A stretch of DNA of 35,026 nucleotides from Candidatus Levyibacteriota bacterium (GTDB taxonomy: Bacteria; Patescibacteriota; Microgenomatia; Levybacterales; UBA12049): NCBI GenBank assembly GCA_027459725.1, contig DAIDHK010000002.1:169866-204891 (forward strand), read 5' to 3'. The notes under the pieces are model-generated. The model saw nothing but the letters and a program-made list of their open reading frames with translations. It searched no databases and was not told the origin of the DNA. The translations under genes and the position numbers were made by a program. Positions 22,759-31,614 of this stretch are shown piece by piece. Position 1 is the stretch's first letter, and every line of letters starts with the position of its first letter.

Positions 22759-25452
22759 ATGGATAATATAAGTGAAAAAGTAACACGGAAAGAATGGATT
22801 GATGGAAAATTAAGGAAATCAGGCTGGGAAAGCATTGTTCCATACGTTGAAGGATTGGATACTTCCTCTTTTATGAATACCGCAGTTGAGGAGTATCCCA
22901 CTGAAACAGGTCCGGTTGATTACGCACTTTTTAGAAACGGGAAGATAATTGCCTTTGTTGAAGCAAAGAAAATCAATCTTTCTCCCCAAAATGTTCTCTC
23001 TCAAGCGAAGCGTTATGTAAAAGGCACAAAAGAAGGAGTACCTTTTATTTACTCCACCAATGGAGAGCTGATTTGGTTTCAAGACTTACGGATTGATAAG
23101 AGTAGGTCAAGACCAGTCAATGAATTTCATACTCCAAAGGCATTGCATGAGCTTCTCACTATGAATAGAGAAGAAAAACTGTCATGGTTTATACAAAATC
23201 CACCCGACTACACAAAGTTACGATATTACCAAAAAGATGCGATCCAAAGTATTGAACAAGCACTAGTCGACCATAAAAGGTCAATGTTGGTAGCAATGGC
23301 CACAGGCACGGGAAAAACTTTCACAGTTGCTTCCCTTATTTACCGCCTGTTGAAATCTGGAACAAGTAAAAGAATTTTATTCCTCGTTGATAGAAAAGCA
23401 CTAGCAGCTCAAACAGTTATGGAGTTTGCGAGTTATGAAGCAGAAAACGGACTCAAGTTTAATCAAATCTACCAAGTGTATAGCCAAAAATTCAAAATGG
23501 ATGATTTAGGAAGTAATGAAAAATTCGATTTCAATGTTCTTCCAACAACCTATCTTACCAACCCTGACGGAAACCAAGTTTTTGTATATATCTCAACAAT
23601 CCAACGAATGCAAATATATTTATATGGCAGAGAAGGTATGTTTTCAAAAGATGGAGATTATGACCCAGATGACGATGCAGATAAGCTGGATATTCCAATA
23701 AACGCATTTGATACGATCATTGCTGATGAATGTCATAGAGGTTATACTTCGCAGGAAGTCAGTAAATGGCGTGGAGTGCTTGACCATTTTGATGCTATAA
23801 AAATTGGACTTACTGCAACACCAGCAGCACATACCACAAGTTACTTCAAAGAGGTCATTTATCGCTATGGCTACGAACAAGCTGTGCAGGATGGATATCT
23901 AGTTGATTATGATGCGGTGAAAGTTGAATCGGGGGTACGCCTTGAAGGTATAACTCTTAAAGAAGGCGAAGAAGTAGAACAAATTGATCCGTTTAGTGGC
24001 GTGCAACAACTTGATTTACTTGAGGACGAAAGACACTTTGATGTTACGGATGTGGAAAGAAGTATTACTGCTCCTGATAGTAATAAAAAGATTATTGAAG
24101 AATTTGCAAAACACGCCTTAGAGCAGGAAAAAGAACTTGGACGCTTTCCGAAAACCCTTATATTTGCCGATAATGATTTGCCTCACATCTCCCATGCTGA
24201 TCAATTAGTTAATATCTGTCGTGATGTTTTTAATCGTGGTGATGAATTTGTAGAAAAAATTACAGGCTCTGCAACAGTTGATAGACCGCTTACCAGAATC
24301 AAAGAATTTAGGAATCGTCCCAATCCTCATATTGTTGTAACAGTAGATATGCTTTCAACTGGTGTTGATATTCCATCAATCGAGAACATTCTTTTTCTCC
24401 GTCCTGTTAAATCAAGAATCCTGTTTGAGCAAATGCTTGGGCGTGGTACAAGGTTATGTTTTAATTTTCCCAATGGACTCGGTACTGCTGCTAAAACTCA
24501 CTTTACTGTTTTTGACTGTTTTGGAGGGACACTTCTTGAGGCATTTAAGAATAAAACGAGTATTACTCAGGTTACTCCTTTGACACCAACGAGGAAAATA
24601 GAACAGGTCATTGAAGACATAAATAACAATATAGATGTTGAATATAACGCAAGGTGTTTAATTAAAAGATTACAACGAATTGCAAAGAATGTAACATCAG
24701 AAGGGAGAGAGCAATTCGCTAAGTTTTTTGAAAATGGTGATCTCGCTCAATTTGCTAGATCGCTTCCTGACGAGTTGTCAGGCAATCGTGTTAACACATT
24801 ACAACTTCTTGCAGACCCAAAGTTTATCGATTTATTAAATAACTATCCACGACCACCAAAAAGATTTATTCGAGCAATAGAGCAAGAAGATACTGTTACT
24901 TCTGAGTATATTTTCAGAACTACCGATGGCAGAGAATTAAAGCCAGACGATTACATTGCCCAATTTGAAAAGTTTGTTAAAGAAAACCCAGATCACATAG
25001 AAGCAATAGCAATCGTTCTACAAAAACCTGCTGGATGGGGTACAGATGCATTAAGGGAGTTGCGCACTTCTCTTAAAGATAGACCAGAACGATATACAGA
25101 AGAAAATCTAAGGAAAGCATATAAATATCCTCTTGCCGATATTATCTCGATGATTAAGCACGCTGCGAAAGAAGAACCAATGCTTTCAACAAAAGAGCGT
25201 ATTGATCTTGCAATAGAGAAAGTAACAGAAGGAAAGAAACTTACTGATAAACAACATGAATGGATTGAGTTAATTAAAAAACATTTAATTGAAAACCTAA
25301 CTATTGATGCAAATGACTTTGACATCATGCCTATTTTTGTAGATAGAGGTGGAAGTTTCAAAAAGATAAATGAGGATTTCGATAACAATCTCATGGCACT
25401 TATTCAAAATATAAATACTGCGATACCACAAGTCTATGGTTACACAAACTAA
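22759..25452 (+). CDS. hsdR: Type I restriction enzyme, R subunit
   Basis: Translocating endonuclease subunit of 897 residues. The N-terminal PD-(D/E)xK nuclease is visible as VDYALF (Asp54) and FVEAKK (Glu68, Lys70). The SF2 helicase has Walker A (ATGTGKT, about residue 183) and the DEAD box as DECH (about 322), plus the QMLGRGTR motif VI. The C-terminal EcoEI-type domain contacts the methylase. Length and motifs are complete, so it should be active. The leader is about 38 bases with no good Shine-Dalgarno sequence. The end overlaps hsdM by 17 bases. Confidence 0.96.
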   Translation: MDNISEKVTRKEWIDGKLRKSGWESIVPYVEGLDTSSFMNTAVEEYPTETGPVDYALFRNGKIIAFVEAKKINLSPQNVLSQAKRYVKGTKEGVPFIYSTNGELIWFQDLRIDKSRSRPVNEFHTPKALHELLTMNREEKLSWFIQNPPDYTKLRYYQKDAIQSIEQALVDHKRSMLVAMATGTGKTFTVASLIYRLLKSGTSKRILFLVDRKALAAQTVMEFASYEAENGLKFNQIYQVYSQKFKMDDLGSNEKFDFNVLPTTYLTNPDGNQVFVYISTIQRMQIYLYGREGMFSKDGDYDPDDDADKLDIPINAFDTIIADECHRGYTSQEVSKWRGVLDHFDAIKIGLTATPAAHTTSYFKEVIYRYGYEQAVQDGYLVDYDAVKVESGVRLEGITLKEGEEVEQIDPFSGVQQLDLLEDERHFDVTDVERSITAPDSNKKIIEEFAKHALEQEKELGRFPKTLIFADNDLPHISHADQLVNICRDVFNRGDEFVEKITGSATVDRPLTRIKEFRNRPNPHIVVTVDMLSTGVDIPSIENILFLRPVKSRILFEQMLGRGTRLCFNFPNGLGTAAKTHFTVFDCFGGTLLEAFKNKTSITQVTPLTPTRKIEQVIEDINNNIDVEYNARCLIKRLQRIAKNVTSEGREQFAKFFENGDLAQFARSLPDELSGNRVNTLQLLADPKFIDLLNNYPRPPKRFIRAIEQEDTVTSEYIFRTTDGRELKPDDYIAQFEKFVKENPDHIEAIAIVLQKPAGWGTDALRELRTSLKDRPERYTEENLRKAYKYPLADIISMIKHAAKEEPMLSTKERIDLAIEKVTEGKKLTDKQHEWIELIKKHLIENLTIDANDFDIMPIFVDRGGSFKKINEDFDNNLMALIQNINTAIPQVYGYTN

Positions 25453-26860
25453 CATTGTTAATAAATTATGGGGGTTTTGCCACGTCCTACGCCATGATGG
25501 AATGGATTATGGTGATTACGTGGAGCAACTTACTTATTTGTTGTTTCTTAAAATGATTGAGGAAAAAGGTGCAGTAATTCCAAAAGAATACTCTTGGGAT
25601 GTTCTAAAATCAAAATCAGGTACGGAGCTAATTGATTTTTATTCAGAGCTATTGCGAGGTTTAGCAAAACAAGAAGGGTTACTTGGTGCAATTTTCTCTG
25701 AGGCATTATCAAAATTCACAAAGCCTGTAAATCTTAAAAGACTTATTGATCTCATTGATGAAATAGATTGGTCAGGACTTGGTATTGATGTAAAGGCACA
25801 AGCATACGAAGGCTTACTAGAAAAGTCTGCAGCCGAAGGCAAAAAAGGCGCTGGACAATTCTTTACACCTCGTATTCTTATCCAGTCCATAGTCAATGTT
25901 ATGAAACCTGATCCAAGGGTGTCAAAAGATTTTGCTATTACTGACCCTGCTGCTGGTACAGGTGGTTTTCTTCTTTCAGCTTACGAATGGTTCTTGCAAC
26001 AAACTGGGGATGCAATCAATCGTGATGACTTAGAGCGCATAAAGAAAAATACTTACTTTGGTACAGAGTTGGTGGCAAGACCTCGAAGGCTTGCTCTTAT
26101 GAATCTCTATCTACATGGTATTACTGCAAATATCCGCCTTGGAGATAGTATTTACGAACCAGATCATGGTGATAGATACGATGTTGTTTTGACTAATCCT
26201 CCATTTGGTACAAAAGGAGCAAATCAAATACCAGAAAGACAGGATTTTACTGTTGGAACAAGTAACAAGCAGCTTAATTTTATCCAGCATATTCTAACTA
26301 TTCTCAAGCCAGGAGGTCGTGCAGCAGTTGTTTTACCTGATAATGTGTTATTTGGTGATCAGGCAGGAGAAGTTTTCAAAATCCTTATGCAGGATTGCAA
26401 CTTACATACAATTCTAAGACTTCCTAATGGTACGTTTACTCCATATAGCCAAGGAGTTAAGGCAAATGTTGTATTTTTTACCAAAGGTATTTCTACAGAG
26501 AATGTATGGATTTATGATGCTCGTACCAATGTGCCAGGTATAACCAAAAATGATAGACCGCTTACTCATAAACATTTTGAGGAATTTGAAAAATGTTATG
26601 GAGAAAATGCTAACGGACAATCTTCTAGGAAAGAAAGCGAGTCCAAAGAAAATAGATGGAAAATGTTTACCATAAAACAAGTAAAAGATAAAAATTATAA
26701 ACTTGATAGTTTTAAGTGGTTAAAAGATGATGATATAGAAAATGGCGAAGAAATTGGTGAGCCTGAGGAGTTAATAACAGATGCGTTATCTGAGCTAAAG
26801 GAAGCAACAAATAGCTTGGAAAAAATATATGCAGAACTTGAAAATGGAACTGACAAATAA
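25436..26860 (+). CDS. hsdM: Type I restriction-modification methylase, M subunit
   Basis: N6-adenine methylase subunit of 474 residues. It has the N-terminal HsdM helical domain (about 5-130), SAM-binding motif I (DPAAGTGGF, near 170) and catalytic motif IV (NPPFG, near 255). The QFFTPR segment before motif I is the family signature. The C-terminal helices (ELKEATNSLEKIYAEL) are those that bind the S subunit. The ATG lies inside the end of hsdR and its own end overlaps the start of hsdS, so the three are translationally coupled. Confidence 0.96.
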   Translation: MVTQTNIVNKLWGFCHVLRHDGMDYGDYVEQLTYLLFLKMIEEKGAVIPKEYSWDVLKSKSGTELIDFYSELLRGLAKQEGLLGAIFSEALSKFTKPVNLKRLIDLIDEIDWSGLGIDVKAQAYEGLLEKSAAEGKKGAGQFFTPRILIQSIVNVMKPDPRVSKDFAITDPAAGTGGFLLSAYEWFLQQTGDAINRDDLERIKKNTYFGTELVARPRRLALMNLYLHGITANIRLGDSIYEPDHGDRYDVVLTNPPFGTKGANQIPERQDFTVGTSNKQLNFIQHILTILKPGGRAAVVLPDNVLFGDQAGEVFKILMQDCNLHTILRLPNGTFTPYSQGVKANVVFFTKGISTENVWIYDARTNVPGITKNDRPLTHKHFEEFEKCYGENANGQSSRKESESKENRWKMFTIKQVKDKNYKLDSFKWLKDDDIENGEEIGEPEELITDALSELKEATNSLEKIYAELENGTDK

Positions 26861-28127
26861 TGAATCTTCTGAGAAGGTAGAATATCTTCTAAAAGACTGC
26901 GTGGATATTCTGGACAATCAAAGAATCCCTGTGAATTCGGAAGAAAGAAATAAAAGAGTAGGTAATGTTCCTTACTATGGCGCAACAGGACAAGTTGGGT
27001 TAATAGATGACTATATTTTTGATGAAGAGTTAGTTCTGTTGGGTGAAGACGGCGCTCCTTTTCTAGATAAATCAAAACCTATTGCATATATTGTTACTGG
27101 TAAAAGTTGGGTAAACAATCATGCACATGTTTTAAGGGCAAAGAAAGGTATTGCAAACAATCGGTTTATAAAATACTACCTTGATTACTTCGATTATTCT
27201 GATTCTGTAGCCGGAACAACAAGGTTAAAGTTAACACAGTCATCTATGCGTAATATCCCAATAAGATTGCCTTCTTTATCTATACAAGAGAAAGTAGCAA
27301 TGGAAATACAAAACATTATTAGCAATGGTGACGAAGCAAAACAAAAGATACAAAAAGCAAAAAAAATAGTTTCAAAATTCCGTCAAGCAATTCTGACTGC
27401 TGCGGTTACAGGAAAACTTACCGATAATTGGCGAATAGAGAATATACCCATATTTAAAAAGTCTAAATTTTCAGGTAAAAAATTTGATATTGAAGTGTCT
27501 GAAAACACAGATTTATTTGACATACCTGAATCTTGGAAATGGGAGGCAATAGGTAATTATGCAGATATAATTGATCCACAACCAAGCCATAGAACACCTC
27601 CATCTGCTAACGAGGGAGTACCATACATTGGTATGGGAGATATCAATTCTGATGGTTCTATTAACTTCGAGGAATCCAGAAAAGTTTCAGTAGATATTTT
27701 GCAAGAACATAATAAAAGATATCAATTAAAATTGGGAGATTTCATTTTTGGGAAAATTGGAACATTAGGCAAGCCTGTTTTGATCCCTGTCAATCAAAAA
27801 TATACATTATCCGCAAATGTTGTTCTTGTTCAATCAAATCCTTCGTTAATTATTTCTCAATATCTATATTTTTACCTTTCAAGTAAATTAGTAGAGAAAA
27901 TCTTACTAATTGACAGTAGGGCAACATCCCAACCAGCATTTGGTATTAAAAGGTTAAGAACATTTCCGTTACCACTACCCTCGATTGAAGAACAAGAGGA
28001 AATAGTTAAAAGAGTTAATGCATATTTTGAAGTGGTAACTCAGATTGAATATCAAATCAAGAAAGCAGAAGCGAAAGTATCAAAACTTACTCAAGCAATT
28101 TTGGCAAAAACATTCAAGAATAACTAA
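26829..28127 (+). CDS. hsdS: Type I restriction-modification specificity subunit
   Basis: DNA-recognition subunit of 432 residues. Two target-recognition domains are seen: the first from VEYLLKDCVDILD with VPYYGATGQVG, the second from PESWKWEAIGNYADII with VPYIGMGDIN. Each ends in a coiled-coil conserved region (AKKIVSKFRQAILTAAVTGKL and AEAKVSKLTQAILAKTF). Thus it reads a bipartite site, which cannot be predicted by eye. It overlaps hsdM by 32 bases; an ATG at 26844 is an alternative start. Both halves are intact, so the system is probably functional. Confidence 0.94.
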   Translation: MQNLKMELTNNESSEKVEYLLKDCVDILDNQRIPVNSEERNKRVGNVPYYGATGQVGLIDDYIFDEELVLLGEDGAPFLDKSKPIAYIVTGKSWVNNHAHVLRAKKGIANNRFIKYYLDYFDYSDSVAGTTRLKLTQSSMRNIPIRLPSLSIQEKVAMEIQNIISNGDEAKQKIQKAKKIVSKFRQAILTAAVTGKLTDNWRIENIPIFKKSKFSGKKFDIEVSENTDLFDIPESWKWEAIGNYADIIDPQPSHRTPPSANEGVPYIGMGDINSDGSINFEESRKVSVDILQEHNKRYQLKLGDFIFGKIGTLGKPVLIPVNQKYTLSANVVLVQSNPSLIISQYLYFYLSSKLVEKILLIDSRATSQPAFGIKRLRTFPLPLPSIEEQEEIVKRVNAYFEVVTQIEYQIKKAEAKVSKLTQAILAKTFKNN

Positions 28128-28135
28128 CACTCTAT

Positions 28136-28849
28136 ATGACATTATTGCATAATCAAATAAATAGACTATGGCACAACCCTTCATATCTTAAATTTAAGGA
28201 ACATGGGTTTGCGAGACGGATATTTACCTCAAAGGATACAGAAGGATTTTTAAGAACAGGTGCATATCTTATAAAGGAGGCTGAAAAACGCTCCGACACT
28301 ATCATACCTTGGGATGAAAAAAGAAGATATGAAATACTTGCAAATCCACGTCTTGAGAATGCTTTTCTTGCTTTGGGGACAGAATATCTACTAAAAGGGA
28401 TTTTTTTAAGCAAGGGATATGCTATAAACAAACACGAATCATCTGCTCCTCCTGTAAGTTACCCCATTCTCCTTAAAGGAAATAGAGATAAACTTCGGTC
28501 TAATGAAGTACAAGATTTATCTCAAATAATTGCCCATTTGGGTAGAGTAATTGATTTTTCAGAATTCGATAAATCTCAAAAAGATGAAGAAAAGAAAGCA
28601 GTTGCAGAATTAAAAGGAATTCATTCAAAAGGGATTGAGAAGCTGACAATACCTTTCCCTAACGCAAAGCAAATACTTGAATACCTACATTTTAAGAGAA
28701 ATTATGCTTTGCATAGGCCTTTTATAATACCTGAGTTTAGAGGAATTACTCGACACGTTTTTAAGCTCCTTGACTACATAGCTCAAAAAGGTACAGGAAG
28801 AAAAATTGAAGAACTTTCTAAGCTGAATGATACTTCTGGGGAGAAGTAA
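28136..28849 (+). CDS. HEPN-like protein, fourth gene of the hsd operon
   Basis: A 237-residue, helical, charged protein of no family I can name. Near the C-terminus it has FKRNYALHRP: Arg188-Asn189-x3-His193 fits the RNxxxH form of the Rx4-6H active site of HEPN ribonucleases. The start is 8 bases after the hsdS stop with no promoter between, so it is made with the restriction system. It could be a back-up RNase that acts when restriction fails, but this is inference. A non-enzymatic HEPN or a chance motif remains possible. Confidence 0.7.
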   Translation: MTLLHNQINRLWHNPSYLKFKEHGFARRIFTSKDTEGFLRTGAYLIKEAEKRSDTIIPWDEKRRYEILANPRLENAFLALGTEYLLKGIFLSKGYAINKHESSAPPVSYPILLKGNRDKLRSNEVQDLSQIIAHLGRVIDFSEFDKSQKDEEKKAVAELKGIHSKGIEKLTIPFPNAKQILEYLHFKRNYALHRPFIIPEFRGITRHVFKLLDYIAQKGTGRKIEELSKLNDTSGEK

Positions 28850-28855
28850 AATAAT

Positions 28856-29626
28856 CTAAGGCATTGCAATGATCTTTTCCAATTCTTTTGGCAATTCCTG
28901 GAGTTCTGCCTCTTTGCCAAGTGAAAAGTACAGAGAAAATTGTCCAGTAAGAAGACTAAACATATGGAAATTGGCGAACAATGATTGCTCAACCCATTTA
29001 TAATCAGAGGCTATTTTAACAGTAACTTCATTTTTTTCACTTTCAAAGGAAAGATAATCATCAATGCCTCCTGCTGTTGAATGAACTAGATCGTTCTGTA
29101 CTTTATACAAGGTTTTATAAATATGTTCCAAGCTAACATCTCTCGACATCACAGATAAATTAAATTCAGCCCATGTATTTTTTTTATATCCGTATTGTTT
29201 CTGAACTTCTTTTGCACGTTGCTGTATCCGCTCAATAGTATCTTCCGTTTTCCCTTTTTCTTTGAACTTATCAGTAAGCATTTTAGTTTTTTGTTCATCT
29301 TGGAGATAATAAGAAATTGCCTTTTTTCGTATTATCCATTGATAATCTAAATATCTATCTATCCTGCCATCCGTCGAATCACTAAAAATATAAAGCGTAT
29401 TTACAATCAATTCAAATAATGTTCTGGCTAATACAAGGGCATCTTGACCATACCCATGTCTACAAAGCAACAGGATTGCGGCATATGTTTTATACCCTTT
29501 TCCAAAAGCCATTGCTAAATAATGACCCTTTCTTGTATCTGTATACTGACGACCTTCAGTCATTGAATCTGCTAATACTAAAAGTTTTTCATTCAGGGCA
29601 AACAGTTTTTTTATGCGCTCAGTCAT
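28856..29626 (-). CDS. DUF5677-like protein with degenerate HEPN-type motif
   Basis: A helical protein of 256 residues. The segment YAAILLLCRHGYGQDALVLAR followed by TLFELIVNTLYIF is the pattern of the DUF5677 family, often found in defence neighbourhoods. Near the end KVQNDLVHST holds Gln177-Asn178-x3-His182, aligned with RNxxxH of the two flanking genes but with Gln for Arg. It is convergent with the hsd operon and divergent from the next gene. The ATG at 29626 follows a TATTAT 8 bases upstream. Loss of the Arg may mean a non-catalytic partner. Confidence 0.75.
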   Translation of the reverse strand: MTERIKKLFALNEKLLVLADSMTEGRQYTDTRKGHYLAMAFGKGYKTYAAILLLCRHGYGQDALVLARTLFELIVNTLYIFSDSTDGRIDRYLDYQWIIRKKAISYYLQDEQKTKMLTDKFKEKGKTEDTIERIQQRAKEVQKQYGYKKNTWAEFNLSVMSRDVSLEHIYKTLYKVQNDLVHSTAGGIDDYLSFESEKNEVTVKIASDYKWVEQSLFANFHMFSLLTGQFSLYFSLGKEAELQELPKELEKIIAMP

Positions 29627-29634
29627 AAGTAGCC

Positions 29635-29697
29635 ATAATAGTAACACAAATATATTTGGCAGCGATACTTTTGATTCTCTCTATTTGAGTGTATAAT
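29635..29697. promoter_or_regulatory. Divergent promoters between two HEPN-like genes
   Basis: TATTAT on the minus strand (29635-29640) is 8 bases before the ATG at 29626. TATAAT on the plus strand (29692-29697) is 7 bases before the ATG at 29705. Both predict leaderless or nearly leaderless mRNAs from a shared 78-base gap. Confidence 0.5.
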
Positions 29698-29704
29698 CAC
29701 ATAT

Positions 29705-30277
29705 ATGAAAAAGGGTGAGTTGATTGCAAAAATTCAAAAAACCATAGAAGAAATACCAGTTTTTGAATGGTCTAAAGATCGTGCAATAGAATTTATACGA
29801 GAAAAACAAGCAGAGAAACCGGGTGAGGAGCTTCGTGTTACCTATGAAATTGCCGTTAATACAACGGCGTGGCATATTCCTGTTAAAAATGACTCTATTG
29901 ATGAAGCTGTTGAAAGATTAAATCAACTTCCAATTTTTGAAAAATACTATTTATTTGTCTATACGCAATATGAACACTATCTAAGTGATAACGCAAGTCA
30001 AAATGGAGCTGATAAAAATGATATAGAGCTTTTGCGTTACAGAATTGTCAGAAACGTACTTGTTCATAACAATAAAATAGTTTTGCAAAGAGACATAGAT
30101 GAATTTGATCGACTCGCAAAACAATACAATCCAACACTAACTGAAAATGATCTAATGCAAAAGTTTAACTACAGAGCAAACGCTGAGCTTTCTCTCTTAG
30201 AATTTGGACCAGACATGTTATTGAGGTTCAAGAACTTATTGGAAACCGTTATTCCGGATGAAGATATTCCTGAATGA
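29705..30277 (+). CDS. HEPN-domain protein
   Basis: A helical protein of 190 residues. LRYRIVRNVLVHNN holds Arg116-Asn117-x3-His121, the clearest RNxxxH motif of the three neighbours, preceded and followed by helices as in HEPN RNases. No membrane part. Its end overlaps the end of the convergent membrane protein gene by 29 bases. The promoter is leaderless and independent of the hsd operon. Toxin-like RNase activity is the family expectation; no MNT-type antitoxin is adjacent. The partner could be the divergent DUF5677-like protein. Confidence 0.72.
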   Translation: MKKGELIAKIQKTIEEIPVFEWSKDRAIEFIREKQAEKPGEELRVTYEIAVNTTAWHIPVKNDSIDEAVERLNQLPIFEKYYLFVYTQYEHYLSDNASQNGADKNDIELLRYRIVRNVLVHNNKIVLQRDIDEFDRLAKQYNPTLTENDLMQKFNYRANAELSLLEFGPDMLLRFKNLLETVIPDEDIPE

Positions 30278-30995
30278 GAAGTTGTATATTGTCAACTATT
30301 GCATCAGCTTTAGGAAATACTTTACTAAATGCGCTTCTTACCATCTGATGGTCGCTTGCTTGCTTTCCAAATCTGTAGGTACTTAAAGCATCTTGATAAT
30401 CTTTAGAGACTGAAACTATTTTTTCGTATATGTTCCTTGGAATAGACGGTGCGTTTCGTATGGTGTAGTTATGCAATTCTTGTGACGCAACTTCTGCATT
30501 TGATAGTTTGTACCACATTGCTTTTTCTTCGTAGGTTTTTTTTCTTTCTGGCAAAGAGGTTATTGCGAGTATGGCATCTCTATCATCCTCATCAAATCCT
30601 TGTTTCTCTAGTAGAGTTGTGAGTCTTTTGTTGCTATAAGTTGTAATATCGGGGAATTTTTGTAGAGCTGACATTAGGTCATGTATTATTCCCTCCGCAT
30701 CTTTTAATTTTTCCCATATGGTATTTAGGACTTCGAACTCTTTTTCTTGCTGCTTAGTACTTCTTGCTAACAAAGCACCTGTTTTTACTTTGAATAACTC
30801 TAAATCCTTGGCAAGCGTATTTTTATAACTCTCCAAGTCTTTTGAAAACCTGTTACTAATTATTTGGTCAACCCAGCCTTCACCAATTTTCTTAATCCAT
30901 ATAAAAAATCCTAATACAACTCCGCTCCACGTCAATCCAAGAGTTGATACTAACAAAATCCAATAATGAGAAATAAAATCAAATACACCTTTCAT
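30249..30995 (-). CDS. Single-helix membrane protein with cytoplasmic coiled coil
   Basis: A 248-residue protein. The N-terminal part has one long hydrophobic helix (about 8-33, YWILLVSTLGLTWSGVVLGF), followed by a coiled coil (about 45-100, KDLESYKNTLAKDLELFKVK) and a charged helical domain to the end. I recognise no named family. The ATG at 30995 is 2 bases after the stop of the HTH gene, so the two are coupled. The layout of a membrane helix plus a cytosolic sensor-like domain in a defence cluster suggests a membrane effector, but this is inference. Confidence 0.75.
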   Translation of the reverse strand: MKGVFDFISHYWILLVSTLGLTWSGVVLGFFIWIKKIGEGWVDQIISNRFSKDLESYKNTLAKDLELFKVKTGALLARSTKQQEKEFEVLNTIWEKLKDAEGIIHDLMSALQKFPDITTYSNKRLTTLLEKQGFDEDDRDAILAITSLPERKKTYEEKAMWYKLSNAEVASQELHNYTIRNAPSIPRNIYEKIVSVSKDYQDALSTYRFGKQASDHQMVRSAFSKVFPKADAIVDNIQLLIQEYLHPE

Positions 30996-30997
30996 AT

Positions 30998-31537
30998 TTA
31001 TAATGTAGAAGCCGTCCATTCCTGTCCCTTCATGCATTGTCCAGCATTACAGTAAACTTTATTTTCAGAAATTCTTGTTATCTCTCTTATACCTTTTTCG
31101 TCTTTTGTTTCCTCAAAGCGGTTTTGGATATATCTTAAAGCAAACTTTTCTGCTCCCTGTTCACTACCTGGCAAATGAGCGAAATCTTCGAGGTATTCAT
31201 AGGTAACCCAAACATAGTATTCGGTAAATTTATTTTCAGGTCCAAAGGGAATAACTAGGCGCTCTTTCCCTGTCGTATCATAAAAACTCACAATTATTCT
31301 CCATACGTCCACTCCTTGTGCTGCTTGATGGGCGTGGGTAACAACTGCGCGTAAACCCTTTGTCAAAAGAACTTCGAGATTTCGTGATACGAGTGCATCA
31401 AGGTCTTCGAAACGAAATCGTACTGCTCGCTCTAGGGTGTATGTATGCAATTCTCCTTTTTCAACATACCGTTTGACCGTTTCCGGTGATACGCCAAGAT
31501 AGACTGCTGCTTCATCAAGAGTTAAGTATTTTTGCAT
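30998..31537 (-). CDS. MerR/excisionase-type HTH protein with novel C-terminal domain
   Basis: The protein has 179 residues. Residues 3-50 form a helix-turn-helix of the HTH_17 type (LTLDEAAVYLGVSPETVKRYV, then VRFRFEDLDALV). The remaining 125 residues form an unknown domain (WRIIVSFYDTTGKERLVIPF, EYYVWVTYEYLEDF). It is the first gene of a two-gene unit with the membrane protein, with a leaderless promoter. Its sequence is visibly less AT-rich than its neighbours, hinting at a different origin. It may regulate the pair or sense a ligand through the C-terminal part. Confidence 0.8.
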   Translation of the reverse strand: MQKYLTLDEAAVYLGVSPETVKRYVEKGELHTYTLERAVRFRFEDLDALVSRNLEVLLTKGLRAVVTHAHQAAQGVDVWRIIVSFYDTTGKERLVIPFGPENKFTEYYVWVTYEYLEDFAHLPGSEQGAEKFALRYIQNRFEETKDEKGIREITRISENKVYCNAGQCMKGQEWTASTL

Positions 31538-31543
31538 GTTATG

Positions 31544-31552
31544 ATTATATCA
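31544..31552 (-). promoter_or_regulatory. Extended -10 of HTH/membrane pair
   Basis: The minus strand reads TGATATAAT, 6 bases before the ATG at 31537; a leaderless mRNA is predicted. Confidence 0.6.
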
Positions 31553-31614
31553 AATAAGTGGGCAATGTAAAGGTATTAAAAGGGTAAGGGTAGGAGTAAG
31601 GTGACTAATCATAA

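Noticed and set aside
22759-25452. Type III restriction or a plain helicase
   Set aside because: The nuclease is N-terminal and the gene is followed by hsdM and hsdS, which fixes it as type I.
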